Positions 31,692 through 44,182 of a stretch of DNA of 64,000 nt are shown here, piece after piece; within the stretch, counting starts at the first letter, position 1, and every line of letters begins with the position of its first letter. Position numbers and translations under genes: made by a program. The notes below the pieces were generated by a model. It had not been told where the DNA came from, made no database searches, and was given only the letters and a program-made list of their open reading frames with translations. Where the stretch lies: contig VNWV01000007.1 of NCBI GenBank assembly GCA_009801085.1, positions 1,984,001 to 2,048,000 on the forward strand. Direction: 5' to 3'. This DNA comes from Lasiodiplodia sp. COLG20. Lineage: Eukaryota > Ascomycota > Dothideomycetes > Botryosphaeriales > Botryosphaeriaceae.

Positions 31692-34280
31692 CTAAAGGTT
31701 CTTGGGAGTCTTGGGAGGCGCAGGAAACAAGCTCAGAGTGTGAGGCTTGCTGGGCCTACGCTGAGCCGTGTATTCAGTGCTGGCTGTGCGAACGTGTTGC
31801 GCCTTCACTCCGGCCTTGGCCAAGAGCTTCGCCGCACCTTCGGAAGCGGAGCGGTCATGGTAGGAGGAAGTGGTGGGACGGGACGCATATTTCTTGTCAT
31901 CCTCGGTATCTTCGTCCGAACCATCCTGGTCGTCGGCGAAGAACGTCGTCTGCTGCTGCGTCGACGCACCGTCATAGTAATCCTCCTCATCATCTGCGAA
32001 CGTCATCTCCTTCGAGAGACGGTTGATGCTCTCCATAGTCCGTCTGGCGGCGCGGCGGCTGTGAACAAGGTCGGGCACAGAACCGGTGGAGCTGCGCGAG
32101 CGACGTGCTGGGCTGGCGATCGAGATGGACGCGGAGCGGAGGCTGCTCTCGTAGGAGCTGCCCATGCTGTAACGCGAAGGGCCGCTGCGGCTCGATTCGG
32201 CAATGCTAAGCGTGTTGTCGGAGCGAGCGTGCACGAGAGGGTAGTGCCTGTCGGACTCGTAGTCGTTGAGCATATCCTCGTACATGTCCTCCTTAGCAAC
32301 CTGATCCTTGAAGTCCTGTGGGACAAGCAAAGATGGGGTATAGGCATCATGATCTGGGTTCGGGTATGCGACATTGCTACGGTCCTTGAGGCTGTTGGCA
32401 GCATAGGTATCCACAGGGGTCAGAAGGCTGTTCGTGGAGGTGGACACCCCGGAGCGGTAGTCCAAATCAGGAAGAGAACTCTTGCTGGGAGCTGTGAGCG
32501 ACGGAAGAATCGAGTTGGGAATGAAGCCATGCGTGAGCTTCTCCTCCGTGCCGCAGACACCGCTCCGCTCATCCTCATCCTCCTCTTCCAAGACAGTTGG
32601 CGTGCGGAATGCAAACGGAATTTCACTGGGAGTGTAGCCACCGTTTTCACTGGAGACACGGTCCCATTCAAAGTCGCAGTCGGCATCGGCGCCAATGTCG
32701 TAGCAGTAGTCGATATCGTCCTCCCAAGTGTTCGTCTCCTCCAAGCTCTTGAAGAAGGTCGAGCGTCTCCTCATCGTAGCGGACCTCTGAAGCGCGCCCA
32801 TCGCACCGGGAGTCTTTTTCCCGGAGCTGGGTGGACAGAAGGGGGCTCCAAGAGTATCCGACATCTGCGACAGGGGACGCGGCCTTGTGGGGCGGTGGTT
32901 CGCAAAGGACTTCAAGTGCTCATGGGGACCCATGTTGTCCGCACGTAGAGGGAGATCTGACTGGGCCTCGGGCTTCTGCGTCGGCGACATTTCGGGCGAA
33001 GGAGAGTAGAGCATGCTCTGGTCGTACGACTGGCGACCAAAATAGCTGCCTTCCTCCTCCTCTGCGATGTGCTCCAGCTCGACGTTCCAGGATGGAGACA
33101 TGGCAGGAATGGCAGAGTCGTCGGGAGTGGTGACGGCGTGTGCGACGAAGGGTAGATCGTTGACGAATTCGTTCGAGACGGATGGGCGATGGAATGCTTG
33201 GTTCCAAATGCCAGATTGGCGGCGGTTGCTAGATAGCGCTTGCGCAATAGGGGTATCTTCACCCCGTGCTGATGCCAAGCGCGAAGATATCCTAGGAGCA
33301 ACCATGGGCACGTGGGAGTCCTTGGTCCTGGGCGACTTAGGCGAGATGGGAGGGATGGGCTGGGAGAAGCTGCCGGCAGATCGCGTATGACGAACAGCCT
33401 GTGCATCCGACTTAGGCGAAGGGGATCGCGGGTTCGGGACGTCACGAGTCTTCGGGCTGATAATCGAGGAGCGAGAGAGGGACGAAGTGTCGCTGCCAGC
33501 TTGATTGGGAGCGTCCTCGGGGTTGGGGGAGCTCAGGTCCTCGACCTTGATTCCGCGCAGCTCCTTGTTGGGCATCTGCGAAGCGCGGTGAGCCCAAAAC
33601 TCGGCAACAAGCTCATTCTGGCTGCTCTCGAGCGCCTGCTGGAGATGCTGGGAGTTGGTGTGGGTTAGGTGTTGGAAGTCGAAAGGCTGGGAGATGTGGC
33701 GCATCCTGAGGTTGTCTGAGGCAGCAGTGATCAGCAAAGGCGCAGCTTGTGTGACGTGAGGGGACTTACACTGCTCAACCGTCTCGTAGGTGCTCCGCTT
33801 GCGTTCCTTGCCAAAGACCGAACCTCTACGTGCGCTGGCCACCTCTTCAACGTCGTCGACACCGGTGGCGGAAGTGAGCTTGCTGCTTTGGCGGCGTAGC
33901 TTCCTTCCTCTCGAGGCGAACATGGAGGAGGAAGAAGACTTTTGCTTCAGCGACGGAGGCTCAGATATGCTGGCCGAGCTTTGGTGGTGAGTGGCAGGCA
34001 TTTCCCGTGACGACCTCTTAGCGGCGCGTTCCTGGGAGTCGAGATTGGGTTTCGTCATGGAGCTTCCAGTATTGCTCCGGGAGCGGAGGGTGAAGACGGA
34101 ACTCCTGCGTGCACCACTCTGGTCTCGAAGGTGACGTTCAGGCGGAGAGGGCAGGTCCGGATGGAAAGCCTGCGGCTGCGAGGGCGGCCGCGAGTCGGAA
34201 TCGGAAATGGAGGCGTCCACAGAGCCTTGGCGAGATCTGGGGAGCCCACCGTTGTTGCGTTTGAAAAGGTCCATAGCCAT
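31692..34280 (-). CDS. CRIB-motif protein, probable Cdc42/Rac effector
   Basis: The frame is open for 862 codons from ATG at 34280, but I favour two exons, 34280-33770 and 33715-31692, giving 844 aa. The removed 54 bp begin GTAAGT, end CCTCAG and keep the frame. Removal brings TYETVEQY directly beside NLRMRHISQPFDFQHLTHT (residues about 172-190), which fits the CRIB consensus ISxPxxFxHxxH[TV]. CRIB motifs bind active Cdc42 or Rac. The remainder is disordered Ser/Pro-rich sequence with no kinase domain. Fungal CRIB proteins without a kinase act in polarity (for example yeast Gic1/Gic2). The C-terminus ends KPHTLSLFPAPPKTPKNL, resembling a proline-rich docking tail. Role in polarised growth is inference; the motif itself is clear. 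Confidence 0.82.
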   Translation of the reverse strand: MAMDLFKRNNGGLPRSRQGSVDASISDSDSRPPSQPQAFHPDLPSPPERHLRDQSGARRSSVFTLRSRSNTGSSMTKPNLDSQERAAKRSSREMPATHHQSSASISEPPSLKQKSSSSSMFASRGRKLRRQSSKLTSATGVDDVEEVASARRGSVFGKERKRSTYETVEQCKSPHVTQAAPLLITAASDNLRMRHISQPFDFQHLTHTNSQHLQQALESSQNELVAEFWAHRASQMPNKELRGIKVEDLSSPNPEDAPNQAGSDTSSLSRSSIISPKTRDVPNPRSPSPKSDAQAVRHTRSAGSFSQPIPPISPKSPRTKDSHVPMVAPRISSRLASARGEDTPIAQALSSNRRQSGIWNQAFHRPSVSNEFVNDLPFVAHAVTTPDDSAIPAMSPSWNVELEHIAEEEEGSYFGRQSYDQSMLYSPSPEMSPTQKPEAQSDLPLRADNMGPHEHLKSFANHRPTRPRPLSQMSDTLGAPFCPPSSGKKTPGAMGALQRSATMRRRSTFFKSLEETNTWEDDIDYCYDIGADADCDFEWDRVSSENGGYTPSEIPFAFRTPTVLEEEDEDERSGVCGTEEKLTHGFIPNSILPSLTAPSKSSLPDLDYRSGVSTSTNSLLTPVDTYAANSLKDRSNVAYPNPDHDAYTPSLLVPQDFKDQVAKEDMYEDMLNDYESDRHYPLVHARSDNTLSIAESSRSGPSRYSMGSSYESSLRSASISIASPARRSRSSTGSVPDLVHSRRAARRTMESINRLSKEMTFADDEEDYYDGASTQQQTTFFADDQDGSDEDTEDDKKYASRPTTSSYHDRSASEGAAKLLAKAGVKAQHVRTASTEYTAQRRPSKPHTLSLFPAPPKTPKNL

Positions 34281-37200
34281 GGAGGAAGAATGGATAATGG
34301 TGCTGACCGGCAGCTACTGTGTCCACTCGCACAGCAGGGCCGTTGGCAGAAACAAATAGGCGACGGTGGGATTTGCGAGCTAGTGGAGCGGGAGATCAAA
34401 TTGGCGGAGGGTTGACGCGGTGGCCGGCGGATGGCAAGCTAAGGGCAGCTAGAGGGAAATTAGTTGGACGAAGCTCAGAGCAAGCAGTCGGCAATCTCAG
34501 GCGACAAAGATAGCAGCAATGGTTCAGGAGGCGGCAGATTGCTAGTATGTACAGGTGCAATAATAGCAGAGAAGAGTCGTACCTCGCGGCGGCCCACCAC
34601 TTACGTCAGACGCGGGAGTTGGGGCGGAGGGAATGCAGGAACTAGAGAGCATGGAGGGGAACAAGAGTGGCTGATATGCAGCAATCCTCAGCATGGGCGA
34701 GAGAGGGCTTGGAGAGCACGGGGCCGGAAGGGGCAGGACAGGCGCAATGTATACGGCAAGCGGCGATTCTCGTGGCACTGCAGATCTGTGACACTGCGCT
34801 CTGAGGCACGGAGCTGTGGGCGAGCGCGCAGTGGAGAAAGCGCAGCGCAGGGCCGCAAGCACACGCGCGACAGGGACCAGCCGGCCTGCAGCCCACGATT
34901 CGGGCGCAAGCCGGGGGGCATCGTCTGACAGCCCGTGCAGACAGCCAAGGGGCAACAGGCACATCCGCCGTTGTGGTTCCGCAATTTGTGGGCAAGGGTA
35001 CGCGCATGAGCCCTTCAGCCCAGTGCCTGCAGCGCATGCCGCCCGAGTCCTCACGCCTGCTCGCCGCCCTCGCCGTCCACCGCCTTGCGGCGCGCATACC
35101 CGCCCGCCTCAGGCTCGCGCCCGTCACGTTCATGCGCGACGCGCGCGCTCAACCTCAAACCTCACCTCGAGAGCGGGCGGGCGAATCAGGGACCCGCACC
35201 CCTGGCGGCGCAGGACGCAGCTCGGCGGAGAGGGCGCGCCGGGGCCTGTCCGCCAGCGCTGCCGCTGGTGCTGCTCGTGTCTGCCGCGGCCCACGACGTC
35301 GAGCTCGGAGGCACTCGAAACAGTCGACGCGGCCGAGGCCCGCTGCGCGCTGGGCGGGGGAGCCTCATGGAGGCCGTCGATCCCGGCGGGCACGAGAGCT
35401 GCTCGCTGGCCACCAAAGCGGCCGCCGGAGTGTTTGCGCGTTTCAGCAAACATTGGTCCTGCGTCGAAACACAGCCGCCATGAGGCCACCACCGCCGCCG
35501 TCGAACGCCTCCCTCGCCTCCCTCTCAACACAACGCGCTCTCACGCGACGCACTAGCGGAGGGTTGCGGTGCCGCTGGAGCTATTGCTGACGTTGCAGCA
35601 GCATCAATGCCGGCGTGCAGTGATGCAACCGACGCACTGCCGACCAAATAAAGCCACGCGACGGGCGAAGGCGGTCTGCATGCTGTGCAACCCGACTCTC
35701 TTGGGAGTTGTTTCCGCGCGCTGCGAGTCGCTGACGAACCACCGTTGCTTGGAGCATTGCGAACGCTGCTCTAGACTATCGTTTCAGGCGCGCCGACGGC
35801 GAGCTCCAGCCACCGATCGTCGTCGGGGCAAGATGCCGCTGGAGGGGTCCTTTTTTCTCCGCAGCTTCGTTGCTTCAGATGGCGTTTCACCTTTCCTGGC
35901 CAACCGTTGCTTTTCTCGCCCGCCGAATTTCTCGAATCCAGCCAATCGCCGATTTCTGCGCCCATCTCTTCAACGTCTCTTCCGCGCGGGCTCACCCGAC
36001 CCGCTGCGTTGCACGCGCGCGTGCGCGCCAGATTTGCCTGCCGGCCGGCAGTGAGCTCATCTCGAGCGGCGGCCGGCCATGCAGTTACGCAGCTTGCACA
36101 GCAAACGGGACGACTCGATTCCGGAGGGCCGTGCGCTCCAGTTCCCGCGCATCCGCATCTCCTGGCTGTACCTGCAGCATGCCTGCAGCGCTCAAAATAG
36201 GTTTGACATCACTGGCGCCCGACAACCACTGCGTTCCGCGCCCGGCCACGGCTCTGCACATTGCGCGGCTGCACAAAGAGACTTCTTTGGCTGTTCCTGG
36301 CCAGCGGGCGACAAGCTCTCCACCGGCCACGCAGATTTGCGCTGGGACCTGGGATGATCTCTCACCGGCCTCTCCACCCCGTAACCCGCCCAGTCCACCC
36401 CGAGATCGCTTTGCCAGAAACTTCTTGTGCCACTGACTCTTGCCATCTCTCCACGCCGCCCGCCGACGACTTACGTACATACCAAGATCTTATCGTCGGC
36501 TCCGAATTCTATCGGCTCTTTGGACGGGCTTGCTTTTTCTGTCTACGTCATCCCGTGTCTTCAAATTTCGAAAAGAAAAATGACGAGGCGGCATCGGATG
36601 ACCAAGAAAAAGTGGACGAAAATAATACCACACATCACCAACAACACGGTAATGATCGTTGACATCCTGGCCTCCCAATTGCCCAGTCCCGGGTAGTCCA
36701 GGTACCCGGAACATCGATGTCAATCTTGCTCGTATTGGCAGGCTGCCGAGCATCGTCCGTTGAGAAGCAGATGAAGTGCGGGTGATGCTCCGCCAGTGGC
36801 GCTCTGCTTTTGATGAGGGCTGCGCAAGCGTTCTGGTCCGCTTACAATACGAGCAATGCGTCCGCAAACCCGAGAGAGGGCCCACATTCAAAACCACGGT
36901 CGCTCTGAGCGAAAAGGCCGGACAGTCCGGAGTGTCGAGACTCGCCCGGGTAGCGGCTCTACTTCCCCTCAATGACAAAGATCTGTGGCGGGCCAATGCC
37001 AACTGTAACTGTGGGGATGCGTGGAGCTCGACGCGCAAATTGCTGACTGCTTGCAGCCGACGCACGAAGGGACATCGCTGCTTGCTGAACCTTTTTTTTC
37101 TCTCTCCCTCGTCTCTACCAAAGTTAAGAGTGACAGATGTCGCCATCGGATGACCCTGATTTGCACTTCGTCGCCTCGCCTGCCGCACGGCTATTCGAAG

Positions 37201-40200
37201 AGCATGCTTTATCCTTGCCGCGAGCAAGAGACACCGTCTACGCTTTTTAGCTCCGCAAAGCTTCTGCTGATACCTGACGAGCATACATCTGCCTTATTTC
37301 TCAGCTGAAGCCACTCAGCTTCTACTTGACAACACTAACACAAACACGTCAACATTTATCTTGATAAAGAAGGGGGCGTCGTCTTCAACGTAGGTGCACT
37401 TTCGTATAGTCATACTTTGCATTTTATACTCGAAGCCTCATTCGTTACGCCGTCCAGCCCACACTGGGCCCTCTTATTCCTCATCTTTCATTCCGTATCC
37501 GTCAGGCTATGGTGGTCAGAAGAGGAAAGGCCTGGAAGTCGACTCGTGCACAACGCGCGGCAACGGTTTTGGATCCATGGAGGCGTCTCTATTCGCCAGC
37601 ACCGTTGCTGTTCCCAGCATGGCGCATCCTTCCGGCGTCGTGTGCTCATTTCACCCCGTTTACGCGATGAATTTACACGAGCCAGCGGGCTTGCTCTACG
37701 CCGCACACCTATCTTTCGTGGGGTGTAGTCCCGGCCAGATTAGGGTTCCGTCATGGCGGCACAGTGGACGCCGAGCTCAGTTGAGTCGGCGGCGATGATC
37801 TCCACCGCCCACCATGGACACAACTATCCCACAGCAAATCTCGATGGTGTTGGTCCAGGCGCTTGCCAGCGAACGGGATCGCGCGTAGAGCGCCGTATCT
37901 GATTCGCAATCTCGCGCTTCTCGCTTGCGCCCCTTCTGGCCGCGCGCAATCCCTGAAGATCTCAGCCTTTTGCATATTCCCTGGCAATTGACCGCGGCGC
38001 ACCTTCTGCTTCGGCATTGGCTGCGACCCTTGGATCCAGGGCGGCGAGACGGCCAGGTCGGACATTTTGCGCATCTTGGGGCTAGCTGCGCATCACATCC
38101 CGTACGCCCCGAAACTGACGTTTAGGCTCAGGCGCGCCGCCTGGCACTGCGCTAGCTCCTCCCGCGCTCTCACACCAGGCTCGCCCGACTCCAGCCTTCA
38201 CCCATTACGCAGGCAACGATCTGCCCATCACCTTTCCCCTTCACATGGCCTCAAACGGCGCCGCGCGATTCGCTCATTACCGCTGCCACGGACCTGCTCA
38301 GATCGCTTCTATCCGGCGCTACGGTTAGCCTCGCCCGCCCGCCGCTGCCGCCTCACTTCGGCAGTTCCTGCGCGCTCCTCCGCTGTGAGGAGTAGTTACA
38401 GCGGCGGCCGCTCCCCCCCGGTGCGATACCACTCTGCGGACTGTTCCAATGAAGAGGGCATGTCGATATCCAGCCCGCCGGATGGACCACCCACGCCAAG
38501 AATAGGCCGCTCGGCCGCGCTGATCCGGAGACCAGAGCCAATGGTGCCGGTGGAGTAATGCAGCAACAGGTGTGGAGGCCTTGCCTGGACCTTGCCCGGG
38601 CCCGGGGAACGGCTTCGGACCGCCCGCAGCTTGTCGTCCAGTGCGAGCATAGCCGGCTTCATGCACCGCTCCAGACTCTGGGCGATGAGTGCGGGCGGTT
38701 GCAGGTCTGGAAGAGATCTAACCATGAAACCAGAGGGTTCACCTGAATTTCATGCGACGGGTCAAGCCGTTGCTGCCTGAGAGACACAGCTCTGCTCGCA
38801 GCGCGGGTTTGGCGGCAGAGGGGCATTCATTTGATCATCAACCTCGCTCATGCGGATGAGGATGCCCTCGATGTTCCCCTACTGGTAAACTCATAGCTAT
38901 CGCGCTGACGATCGCCCGATGCAGCGGCGATTCCTCGTATGGACTTGACTCTGCTCTTGGGTTTCCCCGCGGGGCTATACACTTCTGGCGGTTAATGATC
39001 ACAGTACTGCGTCGCTTCAGCATCGATATTCGCTGCGTCATTATTGACGAATTTCATCAGCACCAACCCGCGCACAGGGTCGAGACCGCACTCTCCCTTA
39101 TCCACCGATCCCCCTCGCAGCGTCCAAGCGCCTCTCGGAGCAACGGCACCTGCTGGCTCGACGTATGGTAGCGCTCTCACGTGCCTAGGAAGATAGAGGA
39201 ACCACAACGGCCCCGTTGCCATACGTCCCGATACACGGCACGTGCAGCTGGCGGTCCGGGCTCGACATTTAGGAGGTTTGACCACAGGTCCTTTTGGCAC
39301 TGTGAAACGATAGACCCGACCATCGCACGTGGGTGCATGTGTGAGGACTCCACTCCGACCCCATCACCGTGTCAAAGCACGGCTGGCGGAGGAGAGCAAT
39401 GAAGCTACGCCCGGCCGTCGGCACGGCTGCGTATGCGATAGCATCGGCGCACGCATTTCTATAGGAAAAGGGCGATCATCACACGACCGGTCAGAAAGCA
39501 AAAAGATGCAGTGGCTCACAAACGAGGCCTGCTGCGCCGTGTGCAGGCGTTGGTGATTGCTGTAAGCGCGCTAGTTCACCCTTTTTCGGCAACGCGGAGC
39601 TTCGGTGCTACTCTTTGGGGCAAGAGGATTTTCGAGGGCGGCGTGAGTCGTGCACCGCTGATTGGGCGGCTGTCGGCGAGCTGCAGTTCGGTCTTGCACG
39701 AGGAGGGCAACGATGTGGTTGCGGTCGTTTTTCCTGCATGAAGCACCGGCTATGCTAATGGGGTGTTATAGCTTACTTGCAGGGCTCGGCTCGCTCGGCT
39801 GTTGGTCTGCTCGGGTATTATCCGACTCGGAAGCAGGCCTGACAGCAGGACTGGCCGGCCGCTAAGCATCGTTGCATGAGCTTGTAAAAGGCCGACACCG
39901 GTCGGAAGGGTCATAATTCTGCAGCTTTAAGCACAGTTCGCGTCAGCTTTCCTCCCGCCGTTAGAAGATATTCATCCCTCTTCCGGGCCTGGCTCGGTGC
40001 GTTTGAGGGAGCAGGCCACGCCGGACATTATCACAAGCGAACGCCCGTCCTCTGAACCATGTCCGGAAAGTCATCTCATTGGCAGATCGCTCGCTTTCTG
40101 CTGCTGTTCACTACGTGCTCTCACGCGCGATGGTGGAGAGAGCAGAGGGAGGCACTTCGCTTACTGTGGGCAGGCAACCGCTGTCAACACGCTCGCACAC

Positions 40201-41975
40201 ACCTCTTGTTGGCTCCCGCGACGCTCTGTGCCGCTCTTGAGAGCTCCGGGCTAGTTTGCTTTCGCTTCGACGAGTATTGCTTCTCCACATTACCTCCGTT
40301 GCAGCGACTCTGTTAGTAAAGAGAGACACAAGCCATCATTCTGGTCGGACGGAACCCTTTTTCAGTGCCGACAAGACCATCTCCATGGTGAAAAAAGACA
40401 ACAACAGCACGAAACTCGGCGAAATTGGGTGAGATGGCCAGCGCTCCATACTTACATGACCGGCTGACAAGCGGCGCGAGTGTGGGAGCCTCATCATTGC
40501 CCGCGCCCAAGGAACTATTCATCTTGTTCGCGCCCAGTCGTACTCGTCGTATTATTGTCCGTCCGCGCGATAATTTTTCGACCCAACAGCCCAATTTCCA
40601 GCGCGACTGCCTGGTTCAGTTGGAAACACGGTACACTACGGCCTCTTAACGGCGGCGCACAAGCGGCGTCGCGTCAAAGTCTGGTGTGACCGGACCTTCT
40701 GAGCCGAAGACCCTTTTTTGTTTTTATTTTTTTGTCGTTTGCCGCTCCCTCGATCCTACAGCGTTGGAGGAGGCGCTTCGGCATCTAGCAGCCGCACCAC
40801 GTCCGATATGCGGCGTAGATCCGTGGCTTGATGGCTTGAAGGAATCGAGGGGGCGGCAGCTCGGCGCTTCTCCGTGAAGGAAGAGGGGTAAAGAAAAAGG
40901 AGAGGATCAGGCGCTTGCGCTTGCTTTTGAGGCGCGTGTTTGATCACCGAGATCCGCCGCGCCACAACAACGCCAAACACCACACAACAGAAAGAGCCGC
41001 CAAGTATATCGAAAACGCCCGCCCTTCGAACCCACGCCACGTCGCCTCCGTGTGGGGGGTAGGGGCGTTGTTTGGTTTCGCGCTGGACGAGACATCGTTT
41101 TCACCATGGTTCTGTCCTCTCCCCATGGTCATGCTTCAACATCGCCAAACATTGGTACGAAACGCGGCAAGCTATCAGCTCAGATCACCCGTTCGTTCGT
41201 AGATGCTCCGACAGCATACCCACCTGGTTTTAAGGCTCCATGGCCGTTTACGTTTCATTTTGATATTTTTTTTAAGCTTCTTTTCTTCTCCTTCTTCTCT
41301 CTATTCCCTGAAACCCTTGCCGTCGCATCCCCTTCCCCGGTTTCAACTATAAAGAGGGGGGAAGGGGGCAATGAAGTTTTGGTTGGATGGTAGACCACGA
41401 CCTCCGCGTGCGCGAAACGTGGGATGGACAGCAAGCCACGGCGGCCGCTCCCGAATACGTGCATAGCTCCATGTTTTTCCCTTGAACTTGCTCACAAAGA
41501 AGCGCTGCACCATTCAACACGCGGCGCCTGCGCTAAAGAGACGCTTCGGCTCCTGGGCTGAACTCGCCTCGCCACACCGTCGTCGTCGTCTACTCGCAGA
41601 AAAGCCATAACCCAATCGCTAACGCAGTCCGGCTTGGTTTGCATACGCGTGCTGCTCCATGGCTGTCCATCATCATTCAGCTCTTACGAACGCACCGCGG
41701 CGGGGTCTGCGCACGGCCTGGGGTCTTGGTGTTTTTTTCTTCTTGCTTGAGGCCACTTCCTTGTTCCCTCTGTGTTGGCCTGAAGCTAAGCATTCTTTAG
41801 TCGACTTCGGGAGGGTTGCTCCGAACGGCGCTACCACAGGACCTCGTTCGTTTAAGGGATTATCCGAGAGTTTCCTGTGTCTAGACCACAACGGGACTAC
41901 GGCACAAACACCGTCCGTTCGTATGGCGTTGTCGCTAGTCATCTGTCACAGAGTTTAGAGAAAAGAAGGTTGGAA

Positions 41976-42028
41976 ACGCAACGCACGCACACGCACTTGC
42001 TACTCACGCACGCAACGCACGCACGCGA
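41976..42028. repeat. Degenerate ACGC-repeat tract
   Basis: Repeated ACGC and ACGCACGC words in imperfect tandem; a microsatellite-like tract in the gene-free region. Confidence 0.8.
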
Positions 42029-44160
42029 ACTATATCGCGCAGGCGATTGAGTTGGAATCCTTTGGGCTGCCATACCTAGCTTCCGAATTGTTTGGGTTCC
42101 TCGGCCGATGCGCCGTTAGCTGCGTTGCGTTGGTGCGTGCCGTGGTCCCGGCTTGTGGGATGAATGAGGGTCACGATGGCAGGGTTCTGCCTGCTTTCGT
42201 CTCGCTGCTTCTTTTCTTGCTCCGGGCCATGAGTTCCCGCCATAGGATCGTGAGGAAGCTTTGACCGCACTTAGCTTCGTCGTTCGTTTGTTCTGGCCGT
42301 CGTGCTGTGTTGTTGTTGGTTTTTCCCGTTGTTGCTGACGAAAACCGGTTCACACAACAACCTAATGACGATCGCGCGCTCTTTGGCGTTTTACCATTCA
42401 GACATGGCGCGTTCATATTTCCGACAGGGCGGACGAGGCTGAGATCTGTCGTTCGGACGGGAGGAGGCGCGCGCGAAGGAATCGGAGTCAGGGCAAAGGG
42501 TCACGTTGCCAGTTCGGAGAAACAAGAGACAGGAATGGGAGTCAGATGAACGCTGCTACATGGCTGAGTGAGTCGGTCTCCTCGGCGTGACAATCACCTA
42601 ATCACTCCTTCGGAGACAATGCCGCGCCGATTACTATCTTCTGATGTGTTGTGGGGGGTGTGGTGATCTTGACCTTTGCTTTTTTTCTACTCGGTTCCGA
42701 GGCATCGGCGATGGTCGTTCATGCTAAGCGGTCCCGGGACAGAGCTGCAGCATGATGTGATCGAGGATCTGTTGCTTGTGTCGCGCTAATGGAGGAAGGC
42801 CACCAACTTTACGTAGATCTGCAGCTTCTTCTTTTTGTTTGGCAGAAAAAAAATAAAGAAATTGTTCTGGCCCGTTCAACTACCGGAGTGCTGCGCGCAT
42901 GTACGTGATTGGACGTCAATGCATCACGGCCGCTGTACACGCTGGTAAGGCGGCTGAAATTTACTAGCTCGCCCCGCTCAATGACGTAGAATACATGCCT
43001 GGCGTATACCTGCAAACCGTTTACTCATGCTAGGTATGTTCTTTTGGAGCCAGCGGCTGTTCTTTGAGCCGATGATCGAGACTTTGCTTTTCGTGGCGTC
43101 TGAGTTTTTATTTGAAGTAGTCTACGTCTACTGCTCTACCACTAATTTTACAATGCCCGCTTCATTGAATTGAACCTTTCGTTGACGTTGGAAAAGCTTT
43201 CTACCTTGGTCCAAGACAGCCATGGAAAGAGTGCCGACTGTGGATCAGCTAAATCAAAAGCCTCTCTCGACCCGCTTCCTCTGCAACGCTGAGCGGAACT
43301 CCACTGCAGTTAAAAGCCTCATGGTGGCGTATATCGTGCTACACCAAGCGGATGGTTACGTACGTACTTCTGTGGGGGATGGAGCGCTAATACGCGTGCC
43401 GCCCCGCCTTTCCGCATGAAGCTAAAGGGTAGCTTGATGATTATCTACCACGGATGCATTTACATGTAGATGATCCTGCTATCCCCGGCCTTCGTTCTCC
43501 ATATTTCCACATTTCAGCCGTGTCTTAAATTAAAAGTGGGATCATTGTAGGCAATGCATCGAGCCCTTTTGTCTGCAGGAACGGCTGCCCCGTGGTACTG
43601 CTTACCAGACCGTATCCTTGACCCTGCCTACATAGGAAAAAGGTTGGCAGTTTGTCCGTTGTAGCCTTTGCATAGACTGTATTGAGGTGCTTGTTGCTGT
43701 CTACCCACCACTTACCGCTTCTATTTGCAGCCATGACCATGTCTTATTGTCCTGCATGAAGTTTAACTCGAATGTTCTGCAAATCATAATTTCGTGTCCG
43801 GGATCTAGAATCAACCATTTTAAAGTATCATGCGCGAAATATCTATCTTGGACTATAAACAACCTCTGCGAGAGGTGTAGTTCGGCCGAGCAATGTAATT
43901 AGAAACTTACACAATACGGAGTTTAAAGTGTACCGCTTCAGCACCAATCTTATCAGCTAAAATACACGGCGCAGGCAGATTCGCAACCTAGATTTGGAGT
44001 CTCTTATCCACGTGAACTAGTATGTTTACGTTATTCAGCACACATCTGCGCCTTCACACCCATGCAAGTTCATATAAAGGCTCTTTTTTAGGCATCCTAT
44101 CACACTCCATAGCAGCAAAAGGGGGGGATGTTCAACCGCCGTACCATGGAGCATAAGTGA

Positions 44161-44182
44161 TTTTTTTTTTTTTTTTTTTTTT
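44161..44182. repeat. 22-T homopolymer
   Basis: An uninterrupted run of 22 T in the gene-free region. It could be the poly(A) end of a minus-strand retroposed sequence or simple slippage. I see no flanking target-site duplication that decides it. Confidence 0.85.

Noticed and set aside
31740..32948. 402-codon plus-strand frame
   Set aside because: It is antisense to the CRIB gene and has no recognisable motif.
34816..35590. Overlapping 246- and 205-codon plus-strand frames
   Set aside because: Two frames are open at once with Arg/Pro/Ala composition, as expected of GC-rich noncoding DNA. No signal peptide, domain or convincing splice pattern is present.
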